Assembly: GCF_026391055.1 (NCBI RefSeq)
Contig: NZ_JAPLET010000015.1
Span: 643,832 to 707,831 of the forward strand
Length of the DNA: 64,000 nt
Origin: Spirosoma sp.
GTDB lineage: Bacteria > Bacteroidota > Bacteroidia > Cytophagales > Spirosomataceae
Reading direction: 5' to 3'
In this document: piece after piece, positions 8,900 to 17,873 of the stretch
How positions within the stretch are numbered: the stretch's first letter is position 1
How the letters are laid out: every line of letters begins with the position of its first letter
Translations under genes and position numbers: made by a program
Notes under the pieces: generated by a model
What the model was told of the DNA's origin: nothing
Seen by the model: the letters and a program-made list of their open reading frames with translations, nothing else
The model's database searches: none

Positions 8900-11122
8900 A
8901 TGAGTAATCGCAAACTATCCGGATGGTTGCTTGGGGCAACCATCCTGCTTACCCATCTGGCAACGGCACAGTCTGCCAAACAGCCGTATTCTAATCTTCA
9001 GCAGGCTATTTTTTCGGGAGGACAGCTCAATGGCTCGTCGGGGCCGCGCTCCGTTAACTGGATTGAAGGCGGTAGCAAGTTTTCCTTTATTGACGGACAA
9101 AGCACTATAAAGACGCTCTCCCCAAAAGACCAGAAGGAAGAAGTGGTTTTTGACGGGAGCCAGCTCAAGTTTCCCGGCACCGATAAAGCCTTTACCTACG
9201 GCTCATTTCAATGGTCAAAGGATTCAAAGAACATTCTGTTTCAGTCGAACTTTCGGCCCGTTTACCGGCGGTCGGGTATTTCGGATTATTACGTATATGC
9301 CGTAGCCGACAAGAGCCTGAAGCTCGTGGCCAAAGACGCCCAAACCGCCGAGTTGGCTCCCGATGGTAGTAAAGTGGGCTACGAGCGGGGCGGTAACCTG
9401 TTTGTTTTCGATTTTGCCACCCAAAAAGAGACCCAGCTTACCGACGATGCCAAAGCCGCTTTCTACAACGGACGCTTCGGTTGGGCCTACGAAGAAGAGT
9501 TTGGCCTCGCGCAGGCCTGGGACTGGTCGCCGGACAGCAAGTTTATTGCCTTCTGGCAGTCCGACGAGCGGGAAGTTCCTATCTACAAACTGACTGATTA
9601 CAAAGGCTTTGACGAAAAGTTCGATTCATTGCCCTACCCGCGCGTAGGCGACAAAAATCCAGCCGTTCGGATTGGTGTCATTGAAATCGCCAATAAAGCA
9701 AAACAGTGGATGAAGGTAGATTTAGGAGATGGCTATATCCCCCGCATCTACTGGACGTCGCAGGAGGGCCAACTGGCGCTGATGCACCTGAACCGGAAGC
9801 AGAACCACCTGCGGCTGTTCATGACAAACGCCCGCACAGGAGAAGCCCGGCAGATCATGGAAGAAAAGTCGACCACCTGGGTCGATGTGTTCGACTTTTT
9901 TGCTGGGATCAATCACCTGATCTATTTCCCGGCGGGTGTGCAGGAGTTCTACTGGGTATCGGATCGGGATGGATTCGCACATCTGTATCGCTACGATTAT
10001 ACCGGCAAATTGCTCAATGCCGTAACCAGCGGCAAGTGGGAGGTGAGCTATGTTCATCACATCGATCCCAAAACAAAGAAAGTTTATTTCACCTCAACCG
10101 AGGCATCGCCCCTGGAGCGGCAGTTGTTTGTCGTCGACGTCGATGGCAAGAACAAGCGTCGGCTGACAACTGTACCGGGTAAGCACGCGGTCAACTTCTC
10201 GCCCAACGGTCAGTATTTCATTGATCGGTATTCGAATATATCAACGCCTACACAGGTCGAACTGCGGGATGTAAAAGGCCAGTTGATCAAAGCGCTTGAA
10301 ACGAACAAAAAGGTGTCAGATTATGTGGCCAGTCATGGCTATTCGCCCAAGGAGTTGACTCATTTTACCACCACCGATGGGCAGCAGATTGACATCTCGA
10401 TCATCAAACCAGCAGACTTTGATCCTAACAAAAAGTATCCGGTAGTAATGGATATTTACGGTGGACCGGGAGCGCAGTCGGTGTACAATGAGTTTTCTAC
10501 AACAGGTTGGCACCAGTGGCTGGCTCAAACGGGCTACATTGTTGTGGGGGTCAATAACCGGGGCAGCGGGGGCTATGGCCGCGAATTTGAGAAAGTCGTT
10601 TACGAAAAACTAGGTAAATACGAGAGCCTTGACTTCGCCGAAGCAGCCGCGTATCTGGCCAAACAATCGTGGGTAGATGGAAACCGGATGGCCATTCGTG
10701 GGCATAGCTACGGTGGATACATGAGCAGCTACACGATGCTGACCCACCCCGGCGTCTTTAAAGTATCGCTGGTTGGCGCCCCCGTTACCGACTGGCGTCT
10801 GTACGATTCCATTTATACCGAGCGGTATATGGGCCTGATTCCCGAAAATGAAGAAAAGTACAAAGTCAGTGCCGTGACGTCTTACGCTAAAAACCTAGCC
10901 GGGAAAATGTTCATTGCCCATTCGACAATGGACGAAAATGTTCACGTTCGAAATACGTTCCAGCTAATGAACGCCCTCGAGGACGCTGGCAAGGATGCCG
11001 ACCTGCGCATTTATCCGCCCGGTGCGCATGGGGTTGCCTATAGTTCGGGTACACAATTGTTGCTCTATCAGCAATACACAACCTACCTCGAAACAAATTT
11101 GAAAGGGAGCCCTCTAAATTAA
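8900..11122 (+). CDS. Exported dipeptidyl peptidase IV (S9B serine peptidase)
   Basis: 740 residues. It removes Xaa-Pro or Xaa-Ala dipeptides from peptide N-termini in the periplasm or at the surface. The signal peptide ends near THLATAQS. The N-terminal eight-bladed propeller carries the Glu-Glu substrate-anchoring segment (WAYEEEFGLAQAWDWSPD, about residue 196). The C-terminal alpha/beta-hydrolase domain has GHSYGGY with the nucleophile S603, the aspartate in TMDENVHVRN at D678 and the histidine in PPGAHG at H710. Length is typical. The 8900 start is supported by the signal peptide and by the -7 element at 8866. It diverges from susC-susD, so peptide trimming and uptake may be coupled. Confidence 0.93.
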   Translation: MSNRKLSGWLLGATILLTHLATAQSAKQPYSNLQQAIFSGGQLNGSSGPRSVNWIEGGSKFSFIDGQSTIKTLSPKDQKEEVVFDGSQLKFPGTDKAFTYGSFQWSKDSKNILFQSNFRPVYRRSGISDYYVYAVADKSLKLVAKDAQTAELAPDGSKVGYERGGNLFVFDFATQKETQLTDDAKAAFYNGRFGWAYEEEFGLAQAWDWSPDSKFIAFWQSDEREVPIYKLTDYKGFDEKFDSLPYPRVGDKNPAVRIGVIEIANKAKQWMKVDLGDGYIPRIYWTSQEGQLALMHLNRKQNHLRLFMTNARTGEARQIMEEKSTTWVDVFDFFAGINHLIYFPAGVQEFYWVSDRDGFAHLYRYDYTGKLLNAVTSGKWEVSYVHHIDPKTKKVYFTSTEASPLERQLFVVDVDGKNKRRLTTVPGKHAVNFSPNGQYFIDRYSNISTPTQVELRDVKGQLIKALETNKKVSDYVASHGYSPKELTHFTTTDGQQIDISIIKPADFDPNKKYPVVMDIYGGPGAQSVYNEFSTTGWHQWLAQTGYIVVGVNNRGSGGYGREFEKVVYEKLGKYESLDFAEAAAYLAKQSWVDGNRMAIRGHSYGGYMSSYTMLTHPGVFKVSLVGAPVTDWRLYDSIYTERYMGLIPENEEKYKVSAVTSYAKNLAGKMFIAHSTMDENVHVRNTFQLMNALEDAGKDADLRIYPPGAHGVAYSSGTQLLLYQQYTTYLETNLKGSPLN

Positions 11123-11136
11123 GATAGGATTAAAAT

Positions 11137-11170
11137 GAAAAGCCCGGCTATTGAATAGCCGGGCTTTTTT
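11137..11170 (+). terminator. Terminator after the dipeptidyl peptidase gene
   Basis: AGCCCGGCTATT and AATAGCCGGGCT form a tight GC-rich hairpin, followed by TTTTTT and preceded by AAAA. Confidence 0.85.
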
Positions 11171-11353
11171 AATTGCTACTATTTGTCGATTATGTTCTGT
11201 TTGTCAAGTACTTATTAATTTATACTTAATTTCTATAGTTTTTGTAGGATAAATACTTATTTATTCTGCTGATGAACATATTTATACAGTGCTGGTTTGA
11301 CATTACAGAACTGCTTTTTGGTTCGTTTTCTTACTACACAAACTGTAAACGTT

Positions 11354-11674
11354 ATGAAAAAATTGATCATCGCTGCCGCTGCCTGCGCCCTGCTGGCAAT
11401 AGCTCAACCCACCAATGCCCAGGCCGTTCAGGAGGGAAAAGCTGCTAAGAAAGAGATGAAGGCTGAGAAGAAAGTGGCTAAAGCACAAGAATACAAGATG
11501 GAAGCCCGGACCCATAAAGGGCTGGAAGTCAAAGGGATTTCGGACCCTAAAACCCGGATGGCCAAAGCGGATAGAAAAATGGAGAAAGCCGAGAAGAAAG
11601 TAATAAAAGGAGAGGCCAAGGAATTGAAAGCTGTTGCAAAAGAAAAGCAGAAGCAGGCTGCCGGTGTAAACTAA
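11354..11674 (+). CDS. Small exported Lys/Ala/Glu-rich protein of unknown function
   Basis: 106 residues. The ATG at 11354 gives MKKLIIAAAACALLAIAQ with cleavage near TNAQA; an upstream in-frame ATG at 11297 would bury this signal. The mature part is dominated by lysine, alanine and glutamate with quasi-repeats (KAAKKEMKAEKKVAKA, then EKAEKKVIKGEAKELKA), predicted helical or coiled-coil and strongly basic. I recognise no family. It stands alone between two terminators. An envelope or nucleic-acid/polyanion-binding role is only a guess. Confidence 0.7.
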   Translation: MKKLIIAAAACALLAIAQPTNAQAVQEGKAAKKEMKAEKKVAKAQEYKMEARTHKGLEVKGISDPKTRMAKADRKMEKAEKKVIKGEAKELKAVAKEKQKQAAGVN

Positions 11675-11725
11675 GGCCCTTTTATCGGAAAGTACAAAAC
11701 TCATTTACCCATTCACTTACACAGT

Positions 11726-11763
11726 AAAGCGGAGGAAAGCAGCAATGCCGTCCTCCGCTTTTT
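11726..11763. terminator. Terminator between convergent genes
   Basis: AAAGCGGAGGA and TCCTCCGCTTT enclose a 14-base loop, with a T-run on the plus side and an A-run on the other. It serves the Lys-rich gene and possibly ruvA. Confidence 0.75.
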
Positions 11764-11784
11764 ATGTTACTTATACCTAGACGT

Positions 11785-12381
11785 TTAAGGCTGTCGCAAT
11801 GCCCGCCGGATTACATCTTCAACGCTGAGCGTTGGATCGGCTCGCAGGGCATCGTCTACACTCTTTTCGGCGGTTGGCTTGGGGAAACCAAGGGCTACCA
11901 AAGCCGCCAGCGATTCTTCCCGAATGGGGTTAGCCGCCGGTTGCTGGCGATACGATGGCCCATCGGGTACCACGCCTGCCCGTTTCATCTTATCGCGCAG
12001 TTCCAGAATAATACGCTGGGCTGTTTTAGCACCAATGCCCTTGATGGCTTGTACCGCTCGGACATTTTCGCCCAGAATCGCCAGTCGTAAATCGCCCGGC
12101 TGCATAGCCGACAGCATACCCAGCGCCGTATTCGGGCCAACGCCCGACACACCGATCAGGTCAAGGAATAAGCTTTTCTCATCCGCATTCGCGAAGCCAT
12201 ATAAGGATTGTGAATCTTCACGGAAAAGGTGATGAATGAAGAGTTTAATCCGGTCGCCACCACCGGGTAACACTGTGTATGTCTGGAGTGATATATGTAC
12301 TAAATAGCCGATGCCATGGACGTCAATAATGGCATGGGTAGCTTCTTTATAGGACAGAGTTCCGTCTAGGTAAGCGATCAT
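11785..12381 (-). CDS. ruvA: Holliday junction branch-migration protein RuvA
   Basis: 198 residues, normal for RuvA. It binds four-way junctions as a tetramer and loads the RuvB helicase for branch migration in recombinational repair. The start at 12381 (MIAYLDGTL) is the conserved family start; an in-frame start at 12444 adds 21 unrelated residues. The OB-fold N-terminus contains DVHGIGYLVH. The two helix-hairpin-helix motifs are GVSGVGPNTALGML and AIKGIGAKTAQRI. The C-terminal domain III (ESLAALVALGF... SVEDVIRRAL) would contact RuvB. A terminator separates it from the upstream transglycosylase, so it is probably transcribed alone. Confidence 0.96.
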   Translation of the reverse strand: MIAYLDGTLSYKEATHAIIDVHGIGYLVHISLQTYTVLPGGGDRIKLFIHHLFREDSQSLYGFANADEKSLFLDLIGVSGVGPNTALGMLSAMQPGDLRLAILGENVRAVQAIKGIGAKTAQRIILELRDKMKRAGVVPDGPSYRQQPAANPIREESLAALVALGFPKPTAEKSVDDALRADPTLSVEDVIRRALRQP

Positions 12382-12434
12382 TCGTGAGCTGGAAAAGCTT
12401 GTTTTTAAGGTAGTTATCGTAGAGTAAAGATACG

Positions 12435-12470
12435 AAAAACCCACGACTTTTGGGTAAAAGGTCGTGGGTT
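12435..12470 (-). terminator. Terminator after the LysM transglycosylase gene
   Basis: Read on the minus strand, AACCCACGAC and GTCGTGGGTT flank a short loop and are followed by a run of T. It separates the transglycosylase from ruvA. Confidence 0.75.
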
Positions 12471-12492
12471 AGTTCGGTTGGAGTGAGCTTAC

Positions 12493-14079
12493 TTAACCCA
12501 CAATGAGTTTCTGGCCGGGGCGTAATGAATTGCTTCGAATGTGGTTCATTCGCTTAAGCTGGTCGATAGTCAGATCGTACCGCTGAACGATGTTCCAGAG
12601 GGTATCGCCACTTTGTACCCGATGGTAGCGGGGTTTGTAATGCTTCGACTTCGCCAATACTTCGGCTTTTTTGCGGCTTTTGGCTGTTCCCTGATCGGCC
12701 AGGCGCTCAGCACGGGTTTCGGCAACCTCTTTCAGGATAACCAGTTTCTGCCCACGCCGGATACTCGTAGACCGTAAATGGTTCCAGCGTTTAAGATCGT
12801 AAGGTTCAACGTTGTACCGGTTGGCAATTTGCAATAAGTTATCGCCTTTTCTAACGACGTAGGTTTGCTTTTGGGGCTTACGCAACACCACCGTTTCGAT
12901 GTCTTCTTCGGGTTCGTCGGCCGATTCTGCATTGGCAAGTTTCGCGCCCGCTTTTCCCCGCTCTGCCAGCATCTCTTCTGTCAGCGTTTCTTCCAGGCGT
13001 ATTCGCGCCAGTGGGTTTCTGCTTAGTTCCTTCCAGGCACCCATTGAATCGGTGCCATACCGAACGTCTTCAGCACTTGCCAGCAGGATGTGTTCCATGA
13101 CATTTGGACGTCGGCTTGCGGAATCCAGAATAGCACGTCTGCGGCTGGTGAAATAGCTGTACTGCTCCCGTGGTACTCGCAGCGGGTATCGGTTTGTATA
13201 GTCAGGTAAAATGGTCGTTGTGATGGCCGGATTCATCTTTTGCAGATCGGCCAGCGGCATAGTGCTGTGTTTGGCAAAGGTTTCGAGGTTGAAGTAACCG
13301 CTCACCTGAATGGTATCGTGGGGAATGGGATACTCGTAATTCTCAGCCACAATACCGTGATCGTTAGCGTGGTTCATCAAATAGGTAAACGCCACGAATT
13401 GCGGTACATATCCGCGGGTCTCTTTCGGCAGTGCATCGTAAATGGTGTAAAACGAATCTCCTCCCGACCGGCGCATGGCGCGTTTAACGGCACCAGGACC
13501 ACAGTTATAACCGGCCATCGCCAGTTCCCAGTCGCCAAAGATATTGTATAGATCGCGCAGGTATTTACAGGCAGCCTCGGTTGCTTTAACGGGATCCATC
13601 CGCTCATCTACATAATCATCCTGATACAGGCGTAGATCGCGGCCGGTGCCGGGCATGATCTGCCACAGACCTCCGGCACCAGCCCTCGAAATGGCCCGCG
13701 GATTCAGAGCCGACTCGACAATGGATAAGTATTTCAGTTCATCCGGAAGACCATATTGAGCCAGCATGCGCTCATAGAGCGGGAAAAAAAGCGGCATTCG
13801 CTCCAGCATTGTCTTGGTAGTGCTGGCTTTACGGAACGTGAAATAGTCCACATAAGCCTGTACAGCCTTGTGATAATTCAATGGAATGGACTTTTGCAAC
13901 TTGGCCAGTCGCTCACGTAACAAACTGTCGGGCACCGTTGGTACCAGGGCAATAGTGTCTTTCTTGACGATTGTACTGTCCAGTTGAATCGGAGTTTTGG
14001 CTTGGGTGCCTGTAGTCAGGCCAACCAGCACCATACTCATCAGCCCAAATATCAGCAGGCTACGGTTCAGGTAGTTCAT
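12493..14079 (-). CDS. MltD-like membrane/periplasmic lytic transglycosylase with two LysM domains
   Basis: 528 residues. It cleaves peptidoglycan glycan strands to form 1,6-anhydro-MurNAc ends. An N-terminal signal (about 1-28) precedes an SLT domain: the catalytic glutamate is E122 in LSIVESALNP, followed by GAGGLWQIMPGTGR and AMAGYNCGPGAV. Two LysM peptidoglycan-binding repeats lie at about 400-445 (VVRKGDNLLQIANRYNV) and 484-528 (RVQSGDTLWNIVQRYDL), both with the usual GDTL/GDNL core. The domain order matches MltD-type enzymes. The 14079 ATG starts directly before the hydrophobic signal. Confidence 0.93.
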   Translation of the reverse strand: MNYLNRSLLIFGLMSMVLVGLTTGTQAKTPIQLDSTIVKKDTIALVPTVPDSLLRERLAKLQKSIPLNYHKAVQAYVDYFTFRKASTTKTMLERMPLFFPLYERMLAQYGLPDELKYLSIVESALNPRAISRAGAGGLWQIMPGTGRDLRLYQDDYVDERMDPVKATEAACKYLRDLYNIFGDWELAMAGYNCGPGAVKRAMRRSGGDSFYTIYDALPKETRGYVPQFVAFTYLMNHANDHGIVAENYEYPIPHDTIQVSGYFNLETFAKHSTMPLADLQKMNPAITTTILPDYTNRYPLRVPREQYSYFTSRRRAILDSASRRPNVMEHILLASAEDVRYGTDSMGAWKELSRNPLARIRLEETLTEEMLAERGKAGAKLANAESADEPEEDIETVVLRKPQKQTYVVRKGDNLLQIANRYNVEPYDLKRWNHLRSTSIRRGQKLVILKEVAETRAERLADQGTAKSRKKAEVLAKSKHYKPRYHRVQSGDTLWNIVQRYDLTIDQLKRMNHIRSNSLRPGQKLIVG

Positions 14080-14170
14080 ATAGGTTTCGTTCAGTTACGT
14101 TTTTAATGCAGACGGTCTTCCGTCCTGCCGGAAACTTGCTTTGAGCAATTAAAGCGTCTTTCCAGCCGTG

Positions 14171-15610
14171 TTACATACTTTTTGCCAGAGCTACTAAAGC
14201 TTCCTCTGCAAAAGGTGGAGCCATCAGTTGTATCCCAATTGGTAACCCGTTGGCATCTGCTCCGGCTGGAATAGATATGGCCGGGTAACCAATTACATTA
14301 GCCTGCACCGTAAAAATATCGGCGAGGTACATTTGCAGTGGGTCATCGTTGGCGCTTCCGCCAGTCTTTTCGCCTAATCGAAAGGCGGGTGTCGGTGTGG
14401 TGGGCGATAGTAAAAAATCGTATTGCTCAAAAAGCTGTTCGGTTTCCTGACGAATTAGTCGGCGAACCTGCTGGGCTTTGGTGTAGTACGCATCATAATA
14501 GCTGGCACTTAACGCAAATGTGCCCAGCAGAATGCGTTTACGAACTTCAGCGCCGAATCCTTCAGTGCGGCTTTTTTTGTACAACGACAAAAGGTCCAAA
14601 GCTGGTGTGTCGTTGGATAGACTTCTGTAACCATACCGCACGCCATCAAAGCGGGATAGGTTGGAAGAGGCTTCGGCCGTAGTTAAGATATAATACGTCG
14701 GCAGCAGGTATTTAATAAGCGATATATCAACGGGTTCTACCGTATGACCGGCCTGCCGAAGTGCATCAATCTTGGTCCGGGTCGCTTCCCGAATGGATTG
14801 ATCGACGCCCGAGCTTTCGATGCCATCGCGCAGATAAGCGATACGGAGCGGTCGATCTGGCAGGGTTGCCCGTGAGTAAGCCGAAACGGGCTGGCTCGAA
14901 ACGGTGCTGTCGAACGCATCGGGACCGGCCATGATTTCGAGCAAAAGAGCCGCATCCTCAACGGTATTGGCAATCGGGCCGATGCAATCGAAAGAGGAGG
15001 CATAGGCGATCAGGCCCCACCGGCTAATGCGGCCATAGGTTGGTTTAAGGCCCACAACCCCACAAAATGCGGCCGGCTGACGAACCGAGCCGCCAGTATC
15101 GGAACCAATGCTGGCCAGACAAAGTCCCGCCTGAACCGCTACCGCCGATCCGCCACTCGACCCGCCCGGTACGCGGCTGGTATCGGCAGCATTAAGAACA
15201 GGGCCAAACGAGGAATTTTCATTTGATGAGCCCATCGCAAACTCATCGCAGTTTTGCCGGCCAATGATAATGACATCTTCATCAAGCAGGCGCTGAACAG
15301 CCGTGGCCGTAAACTGAGCCGTGAAATTTTCCAGAATTTTGCTGCCAGCCCGGACACCGTGGCCAGTATAACTCAGTACATCTTTTATGCCAATGACCAT
15401 ACCGGCTAACCGACCGGCTGTTCCGGCGGCTAGTTTCTGATCTACAGCTTCGGCCTGTTGACGGGCTTCGCTGGCATATACTTCGGTGAATACATTGAGA
15501 TGACTATTCTCGTCGATACGGACGAGGTACTGCTCTACCAGTTGCTGGCAGGTAAGGGAGCCGTTATGAAGGTCGGCCTGAACAGTGGAGAAGTTACGGT
15601 ATAGTGTCAA
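14171..15610 (-). CDS. gatA: Glutamyl-tRNA(Gln) amidotransferase subunit A, TTG start
   Basis: 479 residues. GatA hydrolyses glutamine to supply ammonia for converting Glu-tRNA(Gln) to Gln-tRNA(Gln) in the GatCAB complex. The amidase triad is complete: K76 in GIKDV, cis-Ser S151 in GGSSGGS and nucleophile S175 in GSDTGGS. The start appears to be TTG at 15610 (TTG ACA CTA TAC, reading MTLYRNFS). No ATG or GTG occurs between the upstream in-frame stop and the conserved N-terminus, and the next ATG would remove 70 conserved residues. It lies 98 bp downstream of tatA on the same strand. gatB and gatC are not in the window. Confidence 0.93.
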   Translation of the reverse strand: MTLYRNFSTVQADLHNGSLTCQQLVEQYLVRIDENSHLNVFTEVYASEARQQAEAVDQKLAAGTAGRLAGMVIGIKDVLSYTGHGVRAGSKILENFTAQFTATAVQRLLDEDVIIIGRQNCDEFAMGSSNENSSFGPVLNAADTSRVPGGSSGGSAVAVQAGLCLASIGSDTGGSVRQPAAFCGVVGLKPTYGRISRWGLIAYASSFDCIGPIANTVEDAALLLEIMAGPDAFDSTVSSQPVSAYSRATLPDRPLRIAYLRDGIESSGVDQSIREATRTKIDALRQAGHTVEPVDISLIKYLLPTYYILTTAEASSNLSRFDGVRYGYRSLSNDTPALDLLSLYKKSRTEGFGAEVRKRILLGTFALSASYYDAYYTKAQQVRRLIRQETEQLFEQYDFLLSPTTPTPAFRLGEKTGGSANDDPLQMYLADIFTVQANVIGYPAISIPAGADANGLPIGIQLMAPPFAEEALVALAKSM

Positions 15611-15708
15611 AACAGAGGATATGACTTGAAAACCCTATAAAGCAGAAACAGACAACCAAGCGGCTCCGGTTTGGGGCAGCTTAATTGTCTGTCTATAAAT
15701 GAAGCGGA

Positions 15709-15912
15709 TTATTTCTCCGACTCTTTCAGACCTTCTTCGATATTTTCGCGAACGTCTTTGGTAGCGTCTTTGAATTCTTTGATGCCTTTACCAAGTCCCC
15801 GTGCGAGTTCGGGAATCTTTTTAGCGCCAAACAACAGGAGCAATGCCAGGAAGATAAAAATCATTTCCTGACCGCCCAAACCCATAAATGCCAAAATGTT
15901 TGCCGAAATCAT
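15709..15912 (-). CDS. tatA: Twin-arginine translocase subunit TatA/E
   Basis: 67 residues. TatA polymerises to form the membrane pore for folded Tat substrates. It has a short periplasmic N-terminus, one membrane helix (about 16-28, MIFIFLALLLLFGAKK), the invariant FG followed by the hinge KKIPELARGLGKGIKEFK, an amphipathic helix and a charged tail. Length and layout are typical. A promoter -7 element lies 24 bp upstream, and gatA may be cotranscribed. Confidence 0.93.
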   Translation of the reverse strand: MISANILAFMGLGGQEMIFIFLALLLLFGAKKIPELARGLGKGIKEFKDATKDVRENIEEGLKESEK

Positions 15913-15935
15913 GTTACCTGGGATTTGAATGTATG

Positions 15936-15943
15936 CAAAATTA
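15936..15943 (-). promoter_or_regulatory. -7 promoter element of tatA
   Basis: On the minus strand TAATTTTG followed by C matches TAnnTTTG. It lies 24 bp before the tatA ATG. No clear -33 TTG is seen at the ideal spacing. Confidence 0.6.
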
Positions 15944-16126
15944 ACAAAACTCTCTCGTACAATCTATTAAAACTCAGTGAAACTTACGCAGCAATCCTCC
16001 GTTTGGTTTTGTAATTACTGTTTAAAGTTGCATCCGGTTGCCGGATATTTACCTGAACAATGTTCCCGGTATTAAATGAGAACAACGCTATTGTAAACCT
16101 TAAACGGAAAATTTGCCCCGTTTTAC

Positions 16127-16588
16127 TCACCCAATCTTAATAGTTTTGACCGGCTGGGTCGTCATTTCTCCCGTAGCGGCCGTCGTTTGTTCCCACTGGC
16201 GGAACTTCTCAATATCATCTTTTATGCCGCTGAACAGCCAGAGCATCAGGGCTATATCGTCCGTTAACCCCACAATTGGCAGGAAGTCGGGAAGAATGTC
16301 GATGGGCGACACAAAATAAATAAGTACGGCAATAACGCGGATGAGGGTCTTCCAGGGCAACTGGCGATACTCACCCGAGGCATAAGCTTTCAGCAGACGT
16401 GTTACAATACCCAGTTGCTCACGAAAGACAGCTATGTTGCTGCCCGACAAGCCACCGCTCTTGTTCAGTGCATCCCGGATTAACTGATATAGACTCCGGG
16501 AGTTACGGGCATAGCGAACAGCGCCGACGTTAGCGCGTTTAAAGAAAATAGAGGTTAAAATCCTCGAAATAAGACTTTTGTTTGCCAT
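16127..16588 (-). CDS. YkvA-type DUF1232 membrane protein
   Basis: 153 residues. The DUF1232 core is clear at about 90-130: PWKTLIRVIAVLIYFVSPIDILPDFLPIVGLTDDIALM, with the family signature YFVSPIDILPD..P..G..DD. This hydrophobic segment suggests one or two membrane passes or a membrane-associated hairpin. The N-terminal half is basic and probably helical. The biochemical role of the family is unknown. A -7-like TATTTTTG lies about 62 bp upstream on the minus strand. It stands alone, divergent from mdh. Confidence 0.85.
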   Translation of the reverse strand: MANKSLISRILTSIFFKRANVGAVRYARNSRSLYQLIRDALNKSGGLSGSNIAVFREQLGIVTRLLKAYASGEYRQLPWKTLIRVIAVLIYFVSPIDILPDFLPIVGLTDDIALMLWLFSGIKDDIEKFRQWEQTTAATGEMTTQPVKTIKIG

Positions 16589-16737
16589 TGTTATTCGTGT
16601 GGTTCGTGTCAGCAGCTAACCGACAACGCAAATTATAGTGAATGTTTAACAAAAATAATTCACTGAATAATTAATAAACGTTGGAACGGACTATAAGTTT
16701 TAATTGGTGCATTGTGGTTTGTCTTGATGGTGAGACG

Positions 16738-16745
16738 TACTTTTG
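16738..16745 (+). promoter_or_regulatory. -7 promoter element of mdh
   Basis: TACTTTTG followed by C matches TAnnTTTG, 35 bp before the mdh ATG. A TTTG at 16718-16721 is a possible -33 element, but the 16-bp spacing is shorter than ideal. Confidence 0.65.
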
Positions 16746-16780
16746 CGAACGTTTGTTAACCCTTTAATTCCGAATACTGT

Positions 16781-17722
16781 ATGAAAGTTACCGTAGTAGG
16801 CGCCGGGGCCGTTGGAGCCACCTGCGCCGATAACATCGCCCGCCGGGAACTCGCCCATGAAGTCGTTTTATTAGATATTAAAGAAGGTATCAGTGAAGGT
16901 AAGTCGCTGGATATGCTTCAGGCGTCAACCTTGCTCGACTGCGATATAAAGCTGACGGGCTCTACCAATGATTATGAGAAAACGGCCGGTTCCGATGTTG
17001 TCGTGATCACCTCAGGTTTGCCCCGTAAGCCCGGCATGACCCGTGAAGATCTGATCGGTATCAACGCAGGTATTGTAAAAGGCGTTACCGAAAACATTTT
17101 GAAATACTCGCCCGATGCAATTTTCATTATCATCTCCAACCCAATGGATACGATGACCTACCTGGCGCTGAAAGCATCAGGTTTGCCAAAGAACCGGGTT
17201 ATTGGTTTGGGTGGTGCGCTGGATTCGGCTCGTTTCAAAACGTACCTGTCGCTGGCACTGGAGTGCTCGCCCAACGATTTACAGGCATCGGTTATCGGTG
17301 GTCACGGCGACACGACCATGATCCCGCTGACACGTCTGGCTACGAAAGCCGGTGTGCCGGTAAGCCAGTTCCTGGATGAGGATACGCTGAAGAAAGTAGC
17401 TGCTGATACGATGGTAGGCGGTGCCACACTGACCGGCCTGATCGGTACATCGGCCTGGTACGCGCCGGGTGCCGCTGGCGCTTATATGGTGGAAGCCATC
17501 GTGCGCGACCAGAAGCGGATCATTCCCTCCTGCGTTTTGCTGGAAGGCGAATACGGACAGTCGGATATCTGCCTTGGCGTTCCGGTTGTATTGGGCCGTA
17601 ATGGTTGGGAAGAAATCATCGATTACAAACTAACCGACGAAGAGCAGGCCGCCTTCAACAAATCGGCCGACGCCGTTCGGAACATGAATGGCGTACTAAG
17701 CACGCTGAATATTGGGGTGTAG
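16781..17722 (+). CDS. mdh: Malate dehydrogenase (LDH-like type)
   Basis: 313 residues. NAD-dependent interconversion of malate and oxaloacetate in the TCA cycle. The nucleotide-binding motif GAGAVG is at 7-12 and D-loop aspartate in VVLLDIKEG follows. The substrate loop GLPRKPGMTR is at about 80-89, and the catalytic histidine is H175 in GGHGDTTM. The length fits the short LDH-like MDH group. It has its own promoter and a perfect 25-bp hairpin terminator. The last 49 coding bases recur in diverged form 1070 bp downstream (see the repeats), with the intervening DNA carrying an AT-rich gene. Confidence 0.96.
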   Translation: MKVTVVGAGAVGATCADNIARRELAHEVVLLDIKEGISEGKSLDMLQASTLLDCDIKLTGSTNDYEKTAGSDVVVITSGLPRKPGMTREDLIGINAGIVKGVTENILKYSPDAIFIIISNPMDTMTYLALKASGLPKNRVIGLGGALDSARFKTYLSLALECSPNDLQASVIGGHGDTTMIPLTRLATKAGVPVSQFLDEDTLKKVAADTMVGGATLTGLIGTSAWYAPGAAGAYMVEAIVRDQKRIIPSCVLLEGEYGQSDICLGVPVVLGRNGWEEIIDYKLTDEEQAAFNKSADAVRNMNGVLSTLNIGV

Positions 17723-17740
17723 TCGGTAACTACTTGTCAT
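17674..17740 (+). repeat. Direct repeat, copy 1: functional 3' end of mdh
   Basis: This 67-bp stretch covers the last 16 mdh codons, the stop and 18 bp downstream. It aligns without gaps to 18744-18810. Of the 49 coding bases 44 match, and 54 of all 67 match. Confidence 0.85.
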
Positions 17741-17789
17741 AAAAAAGCGCTTTGCATAAATTTGTGCAAAGCGCTTTTTTATGACAAGT
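17732..17789. terminator. Perfect 25-bp inverted repeat, mdh terminator
   Basis: Arms 17732-17756 and 17765-17789 are perfectly complementary around the 8-base loop TAAATTTG. The inner GC-containing stem (AAGCGCTTTGCA) is followed by T6 on both strands, so it can stop transcription in either direction. Confidence 0.85.
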
Positions 17790-17873
17790 TAGGTCATCAA
17801 TATTGCTTATTACGCGTTATTAGCCTTCTTTACGGTCAAGATTAATTGTAGCCACACACTTAAACGTTTTAAT

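Noticed and set aside
15648..15692. Terminator between tatA and gatA
   Set aside because: ACAGACAA/TTGTCTGT can pair, but the arms are short, the loop is long and no T-run follows.
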